64,000 nt of DNA from Acetoanaerobium pronyense (lineage in GTDB: Bacteria > Bacillota > Clostridia > Peptostreptococcales > Filifactoraceae). Numbering within the stretch: the first letter of the stretch is position 1; each line of letters begins with the position of its first letter. The notes under the pieces are model-generated. The model made no database searches. It was not told where the DNA came from and was given only the letters and a program-made list of their open reading frames with translations. The stretch covers positions 1 through 64,000 of the forward strand of contig NZ_JAGGLI010000011.1 of NCBI RefSeq assembly GCF_017874355.1. The letters run 5' to 3'. This document shows, in pieces, positions 25,914-33,404 of the stretch. The position numbers were made by a program, and so were the translations under genes.

Positions 25914-26556
25914 TTTCTTCCTCACTTTCTGAAATTTTTTTAAATCTCATTACATATATGTCTCTGACATTAAAAATTGTTTCAATAGTTTCAGGATATT
26001 CGACCCCGTAATTTATTAAAGTATTTTCATCTTCATTGACACACCATATATTGCCAAGACAATCGTCTTTATATCTATTTCCTGTTTGCCATTCTATTTC
26101 TGATATTTCTAGCCATGGTTGTTCAGCTTCGTTAATGTCATTAAGAAATTTTGTGGCTGCTGTTATTCTATCTATAAGTTCCTTTGATTCATCTGTATCT
26201 TTTGGTATATAACAGTCTATTGCTTGATTTATTCTATTAGCTGCACCCTGCCATCCTCTTTCATATGCTCCGAAGGTATCATCCTCAGCTTTATTCATGT
26301 TCATAGTCTCTCTCACTGCTTCTACCAATGCCTGATATCTTTCTGTAATTTCAAGTATTTCTTCTAAATACAAAGGATGCTTTCCAGAAATGAAGGCTTC
26401 ACATGTTTCATCAGAATATTCCATAGGATTTATTTTTAATGGTCCATCTTCGAATAAATACATACAGGAATCCTCATAATAATTTATACATTTATGATTT
26501 GTGCAATAAGGCATTTGTTTGTTCAAGCTATCTCCTATTTCTTTTTTGGTATTCAT
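25906..26556 (-). CDS. Phage protein with Cys-rich N-terminus, unknown
   Basis: A 216-residue acidic protein. The N-terminus has a cysteine/histidine cluster (PYCTNHKCINYYEDSCMYLFEDG), probably metal binding. The middle is helical (YQALVEAVRETMNMNKAEDDTFGAYERGWQGAANRINQAI) and the end beta-rich. It precedes ssb with overlap, so a role in phage DNA metabolism is possible. No family recognised. Confidence 0.6.
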   Translation of the reverse strand: MNTKKEIGDSLNKQMPYCTNHKCINYYEDSCMYLFEDGPLKINPMEYSDETCEAFISGKHPLYLEEILEITERYQALVEAVRETMNMNKAEDDTFGAYERGWQGAANRINQAIDCYIPKDTDESKELIDRITAATKFLNDINEAEQPWLEISEIEWQTGNRYKDDCLGNIWCVNEDENTLINYGVEYPETIETIFNVRDIYVMRFKKISESEEENE

Positions 26557-26659
26557 AAAACCCTCTAACCCTCCTAATGTTAATTTTTGTTAATTGTATT
26601 AAGCTACATATTCTCCATATCTCAGCATCTAGGAAGTCTGCTTCTGTAAGAACTATCAT
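26528..26659 (-). CDS. 43-residue phage peptide
   Basis: A short frame MIVLTEADFLDAEIWRICSLIQLTK that ends in a basic tail (YEYQKRNRR). GGAGAAAG is placed well before the ATG, and the frame overlaps the next gene's start by 29 bases and carries its ribosome site. It may serve for translational coupling. Function unknown. Confidence 0.45.
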   Translation of the reverse strand: MIVLTEADFLDAEIWRICSLIQLTKINIRRVRGFYEYQKRNRR

Positions 26660-26675
26660 TACTTTCTCCTTCCTG

Positions 26676-26900
26676 CTAGCACTCTGGGCAAATAATTGCA
26701 TAATTCCTTTTAGATCTGTTTGGATTTTCTATTCCAGGACCTGTAACAGAATCTATTTTCCATTTAGTTCTACCTTTGCTGATAATTAGAAGAGCCGCAT
26801 CAAAAGCTTTATATTTTTCCTTAGATTTTGTATTACATTTATCGCAAATAAATACATATTCTTGTTTTTCTTTCGCTATAGGCCAATGTTCTTTTTTCAA
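26676..26900 (-). CDS. Small zinc-ribbon phage protein
   Basis: Seventy-four residues with CDKC near the N-terminus and CPEC as the last residues, making one zinc ribbon that encloses a helix. Preceded by AGGAGGGC. No family recognised. Confidence 0.55.
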   Translation of the reverse strand: MKKEHWPIAKEKQEYVFICDKCNTKSKEKYKAFDAALLIISKGRTKWKIDSVTGPGIENPNRSKRNYAIICPEC

Positions 26901-26915
26901 TTTAAGCCCTCCTTT

Positions 26916-27218
26916 TTAATCTATATAAGTTTCCCATTTCTTACATTTAGGACATCTGGATATTCCGAAGTCTATGCATTCATAACCTTCTTTTTCTTCT
27001 AAAGAAAATCCATCATTTTCACTGTAGTAGACTTCCTCATTTCTGTAATATTCCAAACTTCCAAAACCACAATAATCGCATGGCATAGCATTCGACCAGT
27101 TTCTTATTGCAATATCTTCGTCTAAATTGTTTTTTTCTACAAATTCTAATATTTGATCTAATGGATATTCCGTTTGTAAGTGTTGAGTAAATAGTTTTAT
27201 ATCTAATTTTTTAGACAT
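26916..27218 (-). CDS. Small zinc-finger phage protein
   Basis: One hundred residues: a helical N-terminal half (FTQHLQTEYPLDQILEFVEKNNLDEDIAIRNW), then CDYC and CPKC pairs about 40 residues apart that can form one zinc site. It ends 15 bases before the 74-residue gene. AGGAGGT-like ribosome site. Function unknown. Confidence 0.6.
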   Translation of the reverse strand: MSKKLDIKLFTQHLQTEYPLDQILEFVEKNNLDEDIAIRNWSNAMPCDYCGFGSLEYYRNEEVYYSENDGFSLEEKEGYECIDFGISRCPKCKKWETYID

Positions 27219-27220
27219 AT

Positions 27221-27412
27221 TTACCTCCCATATCTAATTGTCAGTTCAGCATATTTGTAACTCACTTTATTCTTAACCTTGATTTCCTGAATACTTAAAC
27301 CCTGTGCATGGTCCTCTAGTATTTGTTTATCTATCTTTCTTAACTGCTCAGCTTCTGCGTGTATTCTATCAAAGGCTTTTTTTATTTCTTCTTCACTATT
27401 AATACAAATCAC
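27221..27412 (-). CDS. Small helix-turn-helix-like phage protein
   Basis: Sixty-three residues: charged helix, then ILEDHAQGLSIQEIKVKNKVSYKYAELTIRYGR, a helix-turn-helix-like pattern. The two palindromes at 27424-27481 lie just upstream of its start, so it may regulate itself or be the regulated gene. GGAGTGA is upstream of the ATG. Confidence 0.55.
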   Translation of the reverse strand: MICINSEEEIKKAFDRIHAEAEQLRKIDKQILEDHAQGLSIQEIKVKNKVSYKYAELTIRYGR

Positions 27413-27423
27413 TCCTTCAAAGT

Positions 27424-27481
27424 GGTTGTTTCTGTTTTGGAAATAACCACTATTTCAACTGTTTCTATTTTGGAAATAGTT
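27424..27481. promoter_or_regulatory. Tandem 25-bp palindromic operators
   Basis: Two imperfect palindromes, 27424-27448 and 27457-27481, share the core GTTTCTRTTTTGGAAATA and have complementary ends (GGTT/AACC and AACT/AGTT). Their centres are 33 bp apart, about three helical turns, placing both on one face of the DNA. They precede the 63-residue gene. A dimeric regulator is expected to bind here. Confidence 0.5.
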
Positions 27482-27491
27482 AACAATCTGG

Positions 27492-27698
27492 TTATATATC
27501 CTCAATCTTTTCTCTTTTATGAGTTTGAATATTTAAAAATATCATTATGTTTTCATTTTCTTCTCTGTATCTTAAATAATCTAAAAATTCTTTTGCTTGT
27601 TCCTTATTTTCAAATGTTTTAATAAATCCCTCATTAGGAAATTTTCTATGCTTTACTTGCCAGCGTAATTCATACCAAATATTTTCTTGTAATTGCAC
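27492..27698 (-). CDS. Small phage protein, unknown
   Basis: Sixty-eight residues, rich in aromatic and charged residues (ENIWYELRWQVKHRKFPNEGFIKTFENKEQAKEFLDYLRYREE). The alternating strand-helix pattern suggests a small alpha/beta domain. No family recognised. Confidence 0.55.
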   Translation of the reverse strand: MQLQENIWYELRWQVKHRKFPNEGFIKTFENKEQAKEFLDYLRYREENENIMIFLNIQTHKREKIEDI

Positions 27699-27731
27699 TT
27701 AGTTTCCCTCGCTTTCTGGTTATATTGCGTA

Positions 27732-28112
27732 TTATTTTATTTCATTGAATACATCCTCAAAAGACCATATTCTTCGCACTTCTTCACTCTTACTCATCCT
27801 GAATCTTCCCACTTCAATGTAGCCACCTGCATCATTGGAGTAATAAATAAGTTTTAAAAACTTCACTCCTGTTTTAGATTCACACTTAAACCACTCAAAT
27901 ATAGCCTTATTAGTTTTTTGCTCTATCTCTGTTGCCCTGCCTATCTCTGCAAGCCTTTCAAGCTCTGTCAACTCTGTATCTATAGTCTCTTCTAACCTGA
28001 AGTGATCTTCGCAAGAGTGGAAGCATAAACCTTTTTCCATCATTTCTTTTGCGTAGCCGCACACTTCACAGTTCAATTTATCCAAAAACTCCCTTGTTTC
28101 CTTAGCCTTCAT
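27732..28112 (-). CDS. Phage protein with CxxC, unknown
   Basis: Start ATG overlaps the stop of the 53-residue gene (ATGA). About 126 residues; CEVC and a C-x5-CxxH group (KGLCFHSCEDHF) near the N-terminus suggest a bound metal. A helical part and a C-terminal FEDVFNEIK follow. Function unknown. Confidence 0.6.
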   Translation of the reverse strand: MKAKETREFLDKLNCEVCGYAKEMMEKGLCFHSCEDHFRLEETIDTELTELERLAEIGRATEIEQKTNKAIFEWFKCESKTGVKFLKLIYYSNDAGGYIEVGRFRMSKSEEVRRIWSFEDVFNEIK

Positions 28113-28273
28113 CACTCGCCCTCACTTTCTACTTCTACATTCTGTGTGCCGATTTCATTGCATAAATCACAAACTACAGAACTTTCGTTTTCATCTTCTT
28201 TCGTCCAGCCGTATCTATCATCAAGTTCAATTTTTCCATTACAACCCAAGCATTTAGTATGTGCTACTATCAT
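28112..28273 (-). CDS. 53-residue zinc-ribbon peptide
   Basis: MIVAHTKCLGCNGKIELDDRYGW, then VVCDLCNEIG: two CxxC pairs form one zinc ribbon, with an acidic tail. GGAGTGG precedes the ATG and the stop overlaps the next start, which indicates coupling. Function unknown. Confidence 0.6.
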   Translation of the reverse strand: MIVAHTKCLGCNGKIELDDRYGWTKEDENESSVVCDLCNEIGTQNVEVESEGE

Positions 28274-28321
28274 CTTTTCCACTCCTTCGCAATTTCAACC
28301 TACTGCGTTATTAAATTTGCA

Positions 28322-29197
28322 CTAATTATTTTTCTCCATCTTTTCTTTTAACTTTTGCTTTAAAACATCTTCATCTATATTGGACCTTGTTATTTTTTGA
28401 TTGTTTAAATTTTTCTTATTAGTATTATTGTTGTAAGCACCCTCTAATACTTTCACAAAATTACTTGGCTTAACCATCCAATCAAATGTTATTACCCAGC
28501 AATTTTTATTATCACCTTGCAGAAAATTAGATTTTTTTATATTTTCTATAGCCTTAATCACTTCCTCAAAGCCATATTCATTTATTCTAGTTTTAAGAAG
28601 TTTATATCTTACTTGATTGCTTTTGATTGTTTTTATTTGAGAAAGTCCTAAATCATTCCATTTTTGAATTATGCTAATTAAATTATCTTTAGATAATTTA
28701 TTAATAGTATTATCTTTATCTATTTCTATATCTAATTCTTTATCTATATCTGTTGCGTTACATTGCGTTACTGTAGCGTTACATGTAGCGTTACATGAAT
28801 TTTCTGGTAATAATTTCTGTTTTTCTCTATATTTAGCAACTCTATTTCTTGTCTGTTCTTTTATTTTTTCCATGCCTTCTATATTTTGATGTTTTTCCCA
28901 GTTGCTAATTTTTATATAAGGACCTTCCATTTTTATCATGTTTAAATTTTGAAAAGTTTTAAGAGCTAATTTGATAACAGTTAAAGGTTTTTTAAATCTA
29001 TTTGCTAACATTTCATCTGTATATGGGATATTTTCTGTTAATAAAATAAAACCATTTGCATTACATTTACCAGCAAGTGTGAGTAATTTTATCCATATAA
29101 TTAAAATCGCATCAGCTTCAGGCAAACTTTCTATAAAATCAATTTTTTCATCCTGAAACATTCCAGTAGTAATTTTTATCCATTTTATTTCAGACAT
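28322..29197 (-). CDS. DnaD-like phage replication initiation protein
   Basis: A 291-residue protein. The first ~115 residues are a phage replisome-organiser domain (SEIKWIKITTGMFQDEKIDFIESLPEADAILIIWIKLLTLAGKCNANGFILLTENIPYT, winged-helix). The C-terminal part (SIIQKWNDLGLSQIKTIKSNQVRYKLLKTRINEYGFEEVIKAI ... CWVITFDWMVKPSNFVKVLEGAY) is DnaD-like. Between them lies a low-complexity linker encoded by iteron-like repeats. No separate helicase loader is seen, so it probably recruits the host helicase. Confidence 0.85.
   Translation of the reverse strand: MSEIKWIKITTGMFQDEKIDFIESLPEADAILIIWIKLLTLAGKCNANGFILLTENIPYTDEMLANRFKKPLTVIKLALKTFQNLNMIKMEGPYIKISNWEKHQNIEGMEKIKEQTRNRVAKYREKQKLLPENSCNATCNATVTQCNATDIDKELDIEIDKDNTINKLSKDNLISIIQKWNDLGLSQIKTIKSNQVRYKLLKTRINEYGFEEVIKAIENIKKSNFLQGDNKNCWVITFDWMVKPSNFVKVLEGAYNNNTNKKNLNNQKITRSNIDEDVLKQKLKEKMEKNN
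28752..28797. other. Iterons inside the replication gene (probable prophage origin)
   Basis: Four copies of a GCGTTAC core (TGCGTTACAT, TGCGTTACTG, AGCGTTACATG twice) are repeated at about 11-12 base intervals in the linker of the DnaD-like gene. A very AT-rich stretch with short repeats follows at 28670-28745. As in lambda O, an initiator that binds iterons within its own gene is the likely reason. Confidence 0.6.
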
Positions 29198-29199
29198 GA

Positions 29200-29394
29200 C
29201 TACTCCTTTCTAATAAAAATAGATCCATCTTTTAAATCAAATAGATTAAATAAAAAATGTCCTATAATAATTCCAGGAATACCCCATATGAAGAAAAGTT
29301 TTAAAAATACTGCAAATATTATTCCAGCATCCTCTCCAAATATAAGGCCTATATTTTCAGATAGCTTTACCCAGTCGATTATATTTTCGTACAT
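29200..29394 (-). CDS. Small two-segment membrane protein
   Basis: Sixty-four residues; two hydrophobic stretches (IGLIFGEDAGIIFAVFLKLFFI and GIPGIIIGHFLFNLF) separated by a glycine-proline turn, ending with RKE. AGGAGGT precedes the start and the gene ends two bases before the DnaD-like gene. Function unknown. Confidence 0.5.
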   Translation of the reverse strand: MYENIIDWVKLSENIGLIFGEDAGIIFAVFLKLFFIWGIPGIIIGHFLFNLFDLKDGSIFIRKE

Positions 29395-29403
29395 AAATAC
29401 CTC

Positions 29404-29857
29404 CTAAGATTGCTCAATAATTGGCAAAAATCCATTTTCTTTTAATAAATCATAAAGAAATAACCTTCCTTTTTGAGTCCATTTAGTATGAATTTTTGTA
29501 TCATTAATTCCATTACTTTTTATTATTGGAATAGTTTCTGAGTGAGTATATCCTTTGCTGTGATATTTAGAATATAAAAGCCATTGATCTGATTGTTTAT
29601 ACTGAACTTTTAAAGAATGTAGTATATTATTAAGTGCATAGGCTGACATACATTGGTCTTGATTCGCCTTTTTTATCCTTATAATCAACGACGGAAATAT
29701 TTCCTTGGTTAATTTCTTCTTCAAATTCATCTCTGACTATTTTCAAGAAATCATAATGCTGTAACTCTTTTCTGTTACCTTCCTGCTCTCTGTACTGATT
29801 GATTAGCTCCGTTAACTCTAAACTCGTAAAAGTATCTTTTTCCTGTAAATTATTCAA
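29404..29857 (-). pseudogene. Antirepressor (Rha/KilAC type) with internal deletion and frame break
   Basis: Two overlapping frames look like halves of one phage antirepressor. The first (29857-29630, 75 codons) has the Rha-like N-terminus FTSLELTELINQYREQEGNRKELQHYDFLKIVRDEF ... DYKDKKGESRPMYV. The second (29730-29404) supplies a KilAC-like C-terminus CMSAYALNNILHSLKVQYKQSDQWLLYSKYHSKGYTHSET ... KWTQKGRLFLYDLLKENGFLP. The central ~100 residues usual in the family are missing and the frame changes at about 29650-29660. It may be dead, or the short halves may act as two proteins. Confidence 0.6.
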
Positions 29858-29873
29858 TTCCTTTTCCTCCTTT

Positions 29874-30056
29874 TTACTTTAAAAATTCGATTATCCTTCT
29901 GTTTTCATAATCAAATACCACACCTCTGTTAAAGCCCATTCCGTTATTCAACCAGTGTCTGTATTCTTCATCAGATTCAAAATTGATAATTACTCTTTTT
30001 TCTCCGCTAAGGATTTCAATTCGACTTTTGTTGTAATACATCACATCACCTATCAT
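29874..30056 (-). CDS. 60-residue early protein shared with the satellite
   Basis: MIGDVMYYNKSRIEILSGEKRVIINFESDEEYRHWLNNGMGFNRGVVFDYENRRIIEFLK-type small alpha/beta protein with AAAGGAGG before the ATG. The satellite encodes a near copy at 40918-41100: 49 of 60 residues are the same by my count. In both elements it lies among the first genes transcribed away from the repressor. Function unknown; a part in lysogeny control or helper-satellite communication is conjecture. Confidence 0.7.
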   Translation of the reverse strand: MIGDVMYYNKSRIEILSGEKRVIINFESDEEYRHWLNNGMGFNRGVVFDYENRRIIEFLK

Positions 30057-30211
30057 GATTTTTCCTCCTTTATTTCTTGTAAATGTTTTATATAACTATC
30101 TGCTAAGAACTTACAAAATAAATTTATATCTGCTTTTTTATCTGTTTTTTCTTTTCTAACATTTAATACTTTAGAAGTTTCTCTATCTATAGTAATAATT
30201 GTTCTTTCCAT
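30053..30211 (-). CDS. 52-residue early phage protein
   Basis: A short frame with an AGGAGG ribosome site, MERTIITIDRETSKVLNVRKEKTDKKADINLFCKFLADSYIKHL. Its TGA overlaps the ATG of the shared 60-residue gene. The order basic strand, then helix suggests a small DNA-binding protein, but no family is recognised. Confidence 0.6.
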   Translation of the reverse strand: MERTIITIDRETSKVLNVRKEKTDKKADINLFCKFLADSYIKHLQEIKEEKS

Positions 30212-30219
30212 AAGTCCTC

Positions 30220-30444
30220 CTAACTATTACAATTGGTTAGTTCGTTGTCGAAAAAAATTTCATTAACTTTTAAGCAATCTAAGCCTAAAATTGCTGCTAT
30301 GCTCTTTATTTCTTGTAGCGAAAAACTTCTTTTCCCCTGTTCTTTCCTGTTATAGCTTACTTCGCTAATATTCATCTTTTTAGCCATTTCTTTTTGAGTA
30401 ATTTCTTTTCTTATCCTTTCGATTTTAAGTTCTTTTAAATTCAA
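30220..30444 (-). CDS. Cro-like XRE-family regulator of the prophage
   Basis: A TTG start at 30444 is favoured because AAGGAG lies nine bases upstream. About 74 residues with an XRE helix-turn-helix (KIERIRKEITQKEMAKKMNISEVSYNRKEQGKRSF). It is transcribed away from the repressor gene, the place of a Cro or early regulator. One copy of the TGGTTAG operator motif lies at the end of the gene. Confidence 0.8.
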   Translation of the reverse strand: MNLKELKIERIRKEITQKEMAKKMNISEVSYNRKEQGKRSFSLQEIKSIAAILGLDCLKVNEIFFDNELTNCNS

Positions 30445-30464
30445 TTTATCATCTCCTTGTTCAG

Positions 30465-30583
30465 TGCTAACCATTTGTTATATTTATAATATATATTACG
30501 ATTGGTTAGTTGTCAACAAATAAAATCAACTTTGTATAAATTTTTGGTTAGTTTTACCGAACGAATGGTAAATTATAATATAA
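30465..30583. promoter_or_regulatory. Divergent lysogeny switch with TGGTTAG operators
   Basis: Leftward promoter: TTGACA (30511-30516, read on minus), 17-bp gap, TATATT (30488-30493). A rightward -10 TATAAT is near 30576. GGTTAG boxes occur at 30504-30509 and 30546-30551, an inverted one at 30467-30472, and a distant one at 30235-30240 inside the Cro-like gene. The box at 30504 lies between -35 and -10, so binding would block early transcription. Confidence 0.75.
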
Positions 30584-30607
30584 TTAAATTAACTTGGAGG
30601 TGAAATC

Positions 30608-31273
30608 ATGAAACAAATGGTTACAATAGGAGAAAAAATTGCAAAATTATTAGAAGAAAAAAATATGACTCAGAGAGATTTGGCAAAATTAATTAATGTA
30701 ACAGAGGTAACTATTGGCAGATATATAAATAATACTAGAGAACCTAAGGGCTCCGTTTTGAAAGATATAGCTGATGCGCTTGGAGTTACAAGTGATTATT
30801 TATTGACTAATAAAAAAATTTTAAAAGATCAATTCAGATCTAGTGATGATTTTTCTAAAAGTATTTTATCTAGATTAGGAGTAAAAATTCCAGTTCTAGG
30901 AAAAGTAGCAGCTGGAGTACCATTGGAGGCAATTCAAGATATAGAAGATTATGAGGAAATTACTCAAGAAATGGCTAGAAAGGGAGAGTATTTTGCATTA
31001 AAAATAAAAGGTAATAGTATGGAGCCTAAATTTACAGAGGGAGATGTTGTTATTGTTAGAAAACAAAGTGATGTAGAATCTGGAGAAATTGGAGTAGTTA
31101 TAGTAAACGGATGTGATGCTACTGTGAAAAAAATAATAAAACAAGAAAATGGAATACTTTTAATGGCTACAAATCCAGCTGTATTTCCACCTAAATTTTA
31201 TGAATATAAAGATATAAGCGAATTACCTGTATATATTCTAGGCAAAGTTGTAGAACTTAGGGCAAAATTCTAA
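30608..31273 (+). CDS. LexA/CI-like self-cleaving prophage repressor
   Basis: A 221-residue protein with GGAGGTGA before the ATG. The N-terminus is an XRE helix-turn-helix (MTQRDLAKLINVTEVTIGRYINNTREP). The C-terminus is an S24 peptidase: Ala102-Gly103 in VAAGVP is the expected cleavage site, Ser137 in GNSMEP the nucleophile and Lys174 in ATVKKI the general base. All are intact, so RecA-stimulated cleavage and SOS induction of the prophage are expected. Confidence 0.9.
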   Translation: MKQMVTIGEKIAKLLEEKNMTQRDLAKLINVTEVTIGRYINNTREPKGSVLKDIADALGVTSDYLLTNKKILKDQFRSSDDFSKSILSRLGVKIPVLGKVAAGVPLEAIQDIEDYEEITQEMARKGEYFALKIKGNSMEPKFTEGDVVIVRKQSDVESGEIGVVIVNGCDATVKKIIKQENGILLMATNPAVFPPKFYEYKDISELPVYILGKVVELRAKF

Positions 31274-31292
31274 TAATAAAAAGGTGATTATA

Positions 31293-32903
31293 ATGAAAGT
31301 AGTTGCATACGCTAGATTTTCTAGCGAAAATCAAAGAGATGAGTCTATTGAAGCTCAATTAAGAGCTATAAAAAAATATTGCTTGGATAATGACTATTAT
31401 TTAATAGATGAATATAAAGATTATGCACTAACTGGAACAAGCGACAATAGAAAAGAATTTCAAAAAATGATTAATGACTCATATATGCAGACTTTTGATG
31501 CTGTTATAGTTCATAAATTTGAAAGATTTGCTAGAAATAAATTTGATTCTGTTATGTATAAACATAGGTTGAAACAAAACGGAATTAGGGTTATATCAGT
31601 ACTAGAAAAATTAGATGGCTCTCCTGAATCTGTTTTATTAGAGTCCTTATATGAGGGAATGGCTGAGTATTTTAGTCTTAATCTGTCTAGAGAAGTAATG
31701 AAAGGTATGATGGAAAATGTAGAGCAGAATCTAACCACAGGAGGTACTCCACCACTGGGGTTTGATTTTGTTGATAAAAAATATGTAATAAATGAGTATG
31801 AAGCTGAAGCAGTAAAGATTATATTTGATATGTATGTCAATAATCATACATATCAAGAAATAATTGATGCCCTTAAAGAAAAAGGTTACAAGACTAAATT
31901 AAAAAGAGATTTTAAGAAAACAGCACTTCATGAAATATTGAAAAATGAAAGATATATAGGGACTTATGTATATGGAAAAAGATTAAAAGTTGATGGAAAG
32001 AGAAATACTCACAAGGAAAGTAAAAATGTAATTAAGAAAGAGAATGCTATACCTGCTATTATTGAAAAGGATATTTGGGAGATGGCACAAATGAAAATGA
32101 AAGAAAGAGCTCATAAGGGTATATCAGCAAGAAACAAAGCTAAAGTGGAGTATTTATTGACTGGAAAATTGTTTTGTGAATGCGGAGCTGCTATGCATGG
32201 AAATACTAGAAAAGGTGGCCATAAAGGTAAGTATATATACTCTAGCTATGTATGTTCACAAAAATGCGGTGCAAAAGGGATAGAAAAAAACAAAATAGAA
32301 AATCTAGCTATTAATGCATTGAAAGAATATTTTACAGATGAGCGTAAAGAATTGCTGATAAGTAAAGTGGAGGAACTATACTTAAAAGATAAGAACGAAA
32401 CTCCTAAATTAAAAGACATATTAAATAAAGAACTTAGAGAAACTATAAAGCAAATAGATTCTATAGTAGAGGCAGTATCTAATGGGATGTATCACGAGTC
32501 TATGAAACAGAAACTTACTGATTTAGAAGCAAAGAAAAAAGAGATCCAAAATAGAATCTCTAGAAATGAGCTTGAATTAAATCCTTCTTTAGATCAGTTT
32601 AAGGAATATCTGGAAATACTTCTTAATTTTGAAAATAAAGAATCTCAAAAAACAGCCCTGAAAACTTTCATAGAAAGTGTAGTTGTTAATGCCGAAAACA
32701 TTGATATAGCAATACTTTTCGACATTGACAAGGATAGTCGTGTTTTCGGGTGGTGCACCCAAGAGGACTTGAACCTCCGACTCACAGTTTCGATTTTTAA
32801 TTTTATGCAGTTCTTTATACTTTGTTGTAATGCCTATTTTCCAAAGCTTTTAGCCATATACATTATTATAGTTCTACCTGATAAATTTTGGCTTGGTGGC
32901 TAA
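31293..32903 (+). CDS. Large serine recombinase (prophage integrase), reading into the att site
   Basis: Start at MKVVAYARFSSENQRDESIEAQ, seven bases after AAGGTG. About 536 residues: an N-terminal resolvase domain with the catalytic serine in YARFSS, a recombinase domain (GGTPPLGFDFVDKKYVINEYEAEAVKIIF), a zinc ribbon (CECG ... CSQKCG) and a coiled coil. At about residue 486 the frame enters the 40-bp tRNA-derived repeat (GWCTQEDLNLRLTV). It then continues 35 residues into satellite DNA, ending inside the 20-bp arm-type repeat. Without the satellite it would stop at a TAG within the tRNA gene. Integration and excision of the prophage is the likely job. Confidence 0.85.
   Translation: MKVVAYARFSSENQRDESIEAQLRAIKKYCLDNDYYLIDEYKDYALTGTSDNRKEFQKMINDSYMQTFDAVIVHKFERFARNKFDSVMYKHRLKQNGIRVISVLEKLDGSPESVLLESLYEGMAEYFSLNLSREVMKGMMENVEQNLTTGGTPPLGFDFVDKKYVINEYEAEAVKIIFDMYVNNHTYQEIIDALKEKGYKTKLKRDFKKTALHEILKNERYIGTYVYGKRLKVDGKRNTHKESKNVIKKENAIPAIIEKDIWEMAQMKMKERAHKGISARNKAKVEYLLTGKLFCECGAAMHGNTRKGGHKGKYIYSSYVCSQKCGAKGIEKNKIENLAINALKEYFTDERKELLISKVEELYLKDKNETPKLKDILNKELRETIKQIDSIVEAVSNGMYHESMKQKLTDLEAKKKEIQNRISRNELELNPSLDQFKEYLEILLNFENKESQKTALKTFIESVVVNAENIDIAILFDIDKDSRVFGWCTQEDLNLRLTVSIFNFMQFFILCCNAYFPKLLAIYIIIVLPDKFWLGG
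32751..32790. other. Left attachment site of the satellite (40-bp direct repeat)
   Basis: Forty bases are identical to 47452-47491, the 3' half of the tRNA-Arg gene (from CCA to the anticodon stem). Sequence on either side differs. A perfect copy of a tRNA 3' end at the far side of an element with a tyrosine integrase is the classical mark of site-specific integration. The element between the copies is 14.7 kb. Confidence 0.92.
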
Positions 32904-32914
32904 AAAGTGGCTAA
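32895..32914. repeat. Integrase arm-type repeat, left end
   Basis: GGTGGCTAAAAAGTGGCTAA occurs here and, identical and in the same orientation, at 47389-47408. Each consists of two GTGGCTAA units 11 bp apart. Both copies lie just inside the satellite ends, where tyrosine integrases bind their arm sites. Confidence 0.7.
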
Positions 32915-32945
32915 TTTTTTATAGCTAATCAAATTCAAAAAAATA

Positions 32946-32981
32946 AAAATATCCTTAATTAAAATACTTAAGGATATTTAC
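32946..32981. terminator. Terminator after the SecB-like operon
   Basis: AAATATCCTTAA and TTAAGGATATTT form a stem of about 11 bases ten bases beyond the SecB-like stop codon. It can end both the leftward cassette and rightward read-through from the integrase. Confidence 0.7.
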
Positions 32982-32990
32982 AGTTTAAAA

Positions 32991-33404
32991 TCAATCATCT
33001 TCAGACTCAAATATACTATTTATATTTACTACTGGAAAAACAAAAGATTTAAAATTAGGTTGAGATGTAAGCAAAGTAACTTGCGATCTAATATAAGGAA
33101 ATAATATCGCTATAGTATTGTTCTTTACAATTTTCTGTTTGACGTCATTTGGCACAAAATCAACTTCAGAAATTTTGAATTTTCCAACTGCCGTTATAGA
33201 AATAAAGAAATCGTCATCTTTTTCACTTATTATATTCAGCTTTATTTTTGTAATAACATTAGAACTTTGATCAACCTTCACATCCGCATCCAGGTCAATT
33301 TCCAAATCCATAGAATCTGTATGATTGGGATTTTTAAAAATAATCTCAGAAAAAAATAAATTTTCCATTGTCAAAAAGCTTTCATGTTTTTTATCTAATT
33401 TCAT
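32991..33404 (-). CDS. SecB-like chaperone of a toxin-antitoxin-like operon
   Basis: Start at MKLDKKHESFLTMENLFFSEIIF; its ATG overlaps the upstream stop (TAATG) and GGAGGGG lies upstream. About 137 residues. The C-terminal part ISITAVGKFKI ... NNTIAILFPYIRSQVTLLTSQPNFKSFVFPVVNINSIF matches the SecB fold (AILFPYxR, LTSQ, PxVNIN). SecB-like proteins outside Proteobacteria are often chaperones in toxin-antitoxin-chaperone modules, where they protect the antitoxin. It is the last gene of a three-gene overlapping operon. Confidence 0.8.
   Translation of the reverse strand: MKLDKKHESFLTMENLFFSEIIFKNPNHTDSMDLEIDLDADVKVDQSSNVITKIKLNIISEKDDDFFISITAVGKFKISEVDFVPNDVKQKIVKNNTIAILFPYIRSQVTLLTSQPNFKSFVFPVVNINSIFESEDD

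Noticed and set aside
28752..28797. CRISPR-like repeats
   Set aside because: The units are 11-12 bp, adjacent and inside a coding frame. They are iterons, not repeats with spacers. No CRISPR array was seen in the window.
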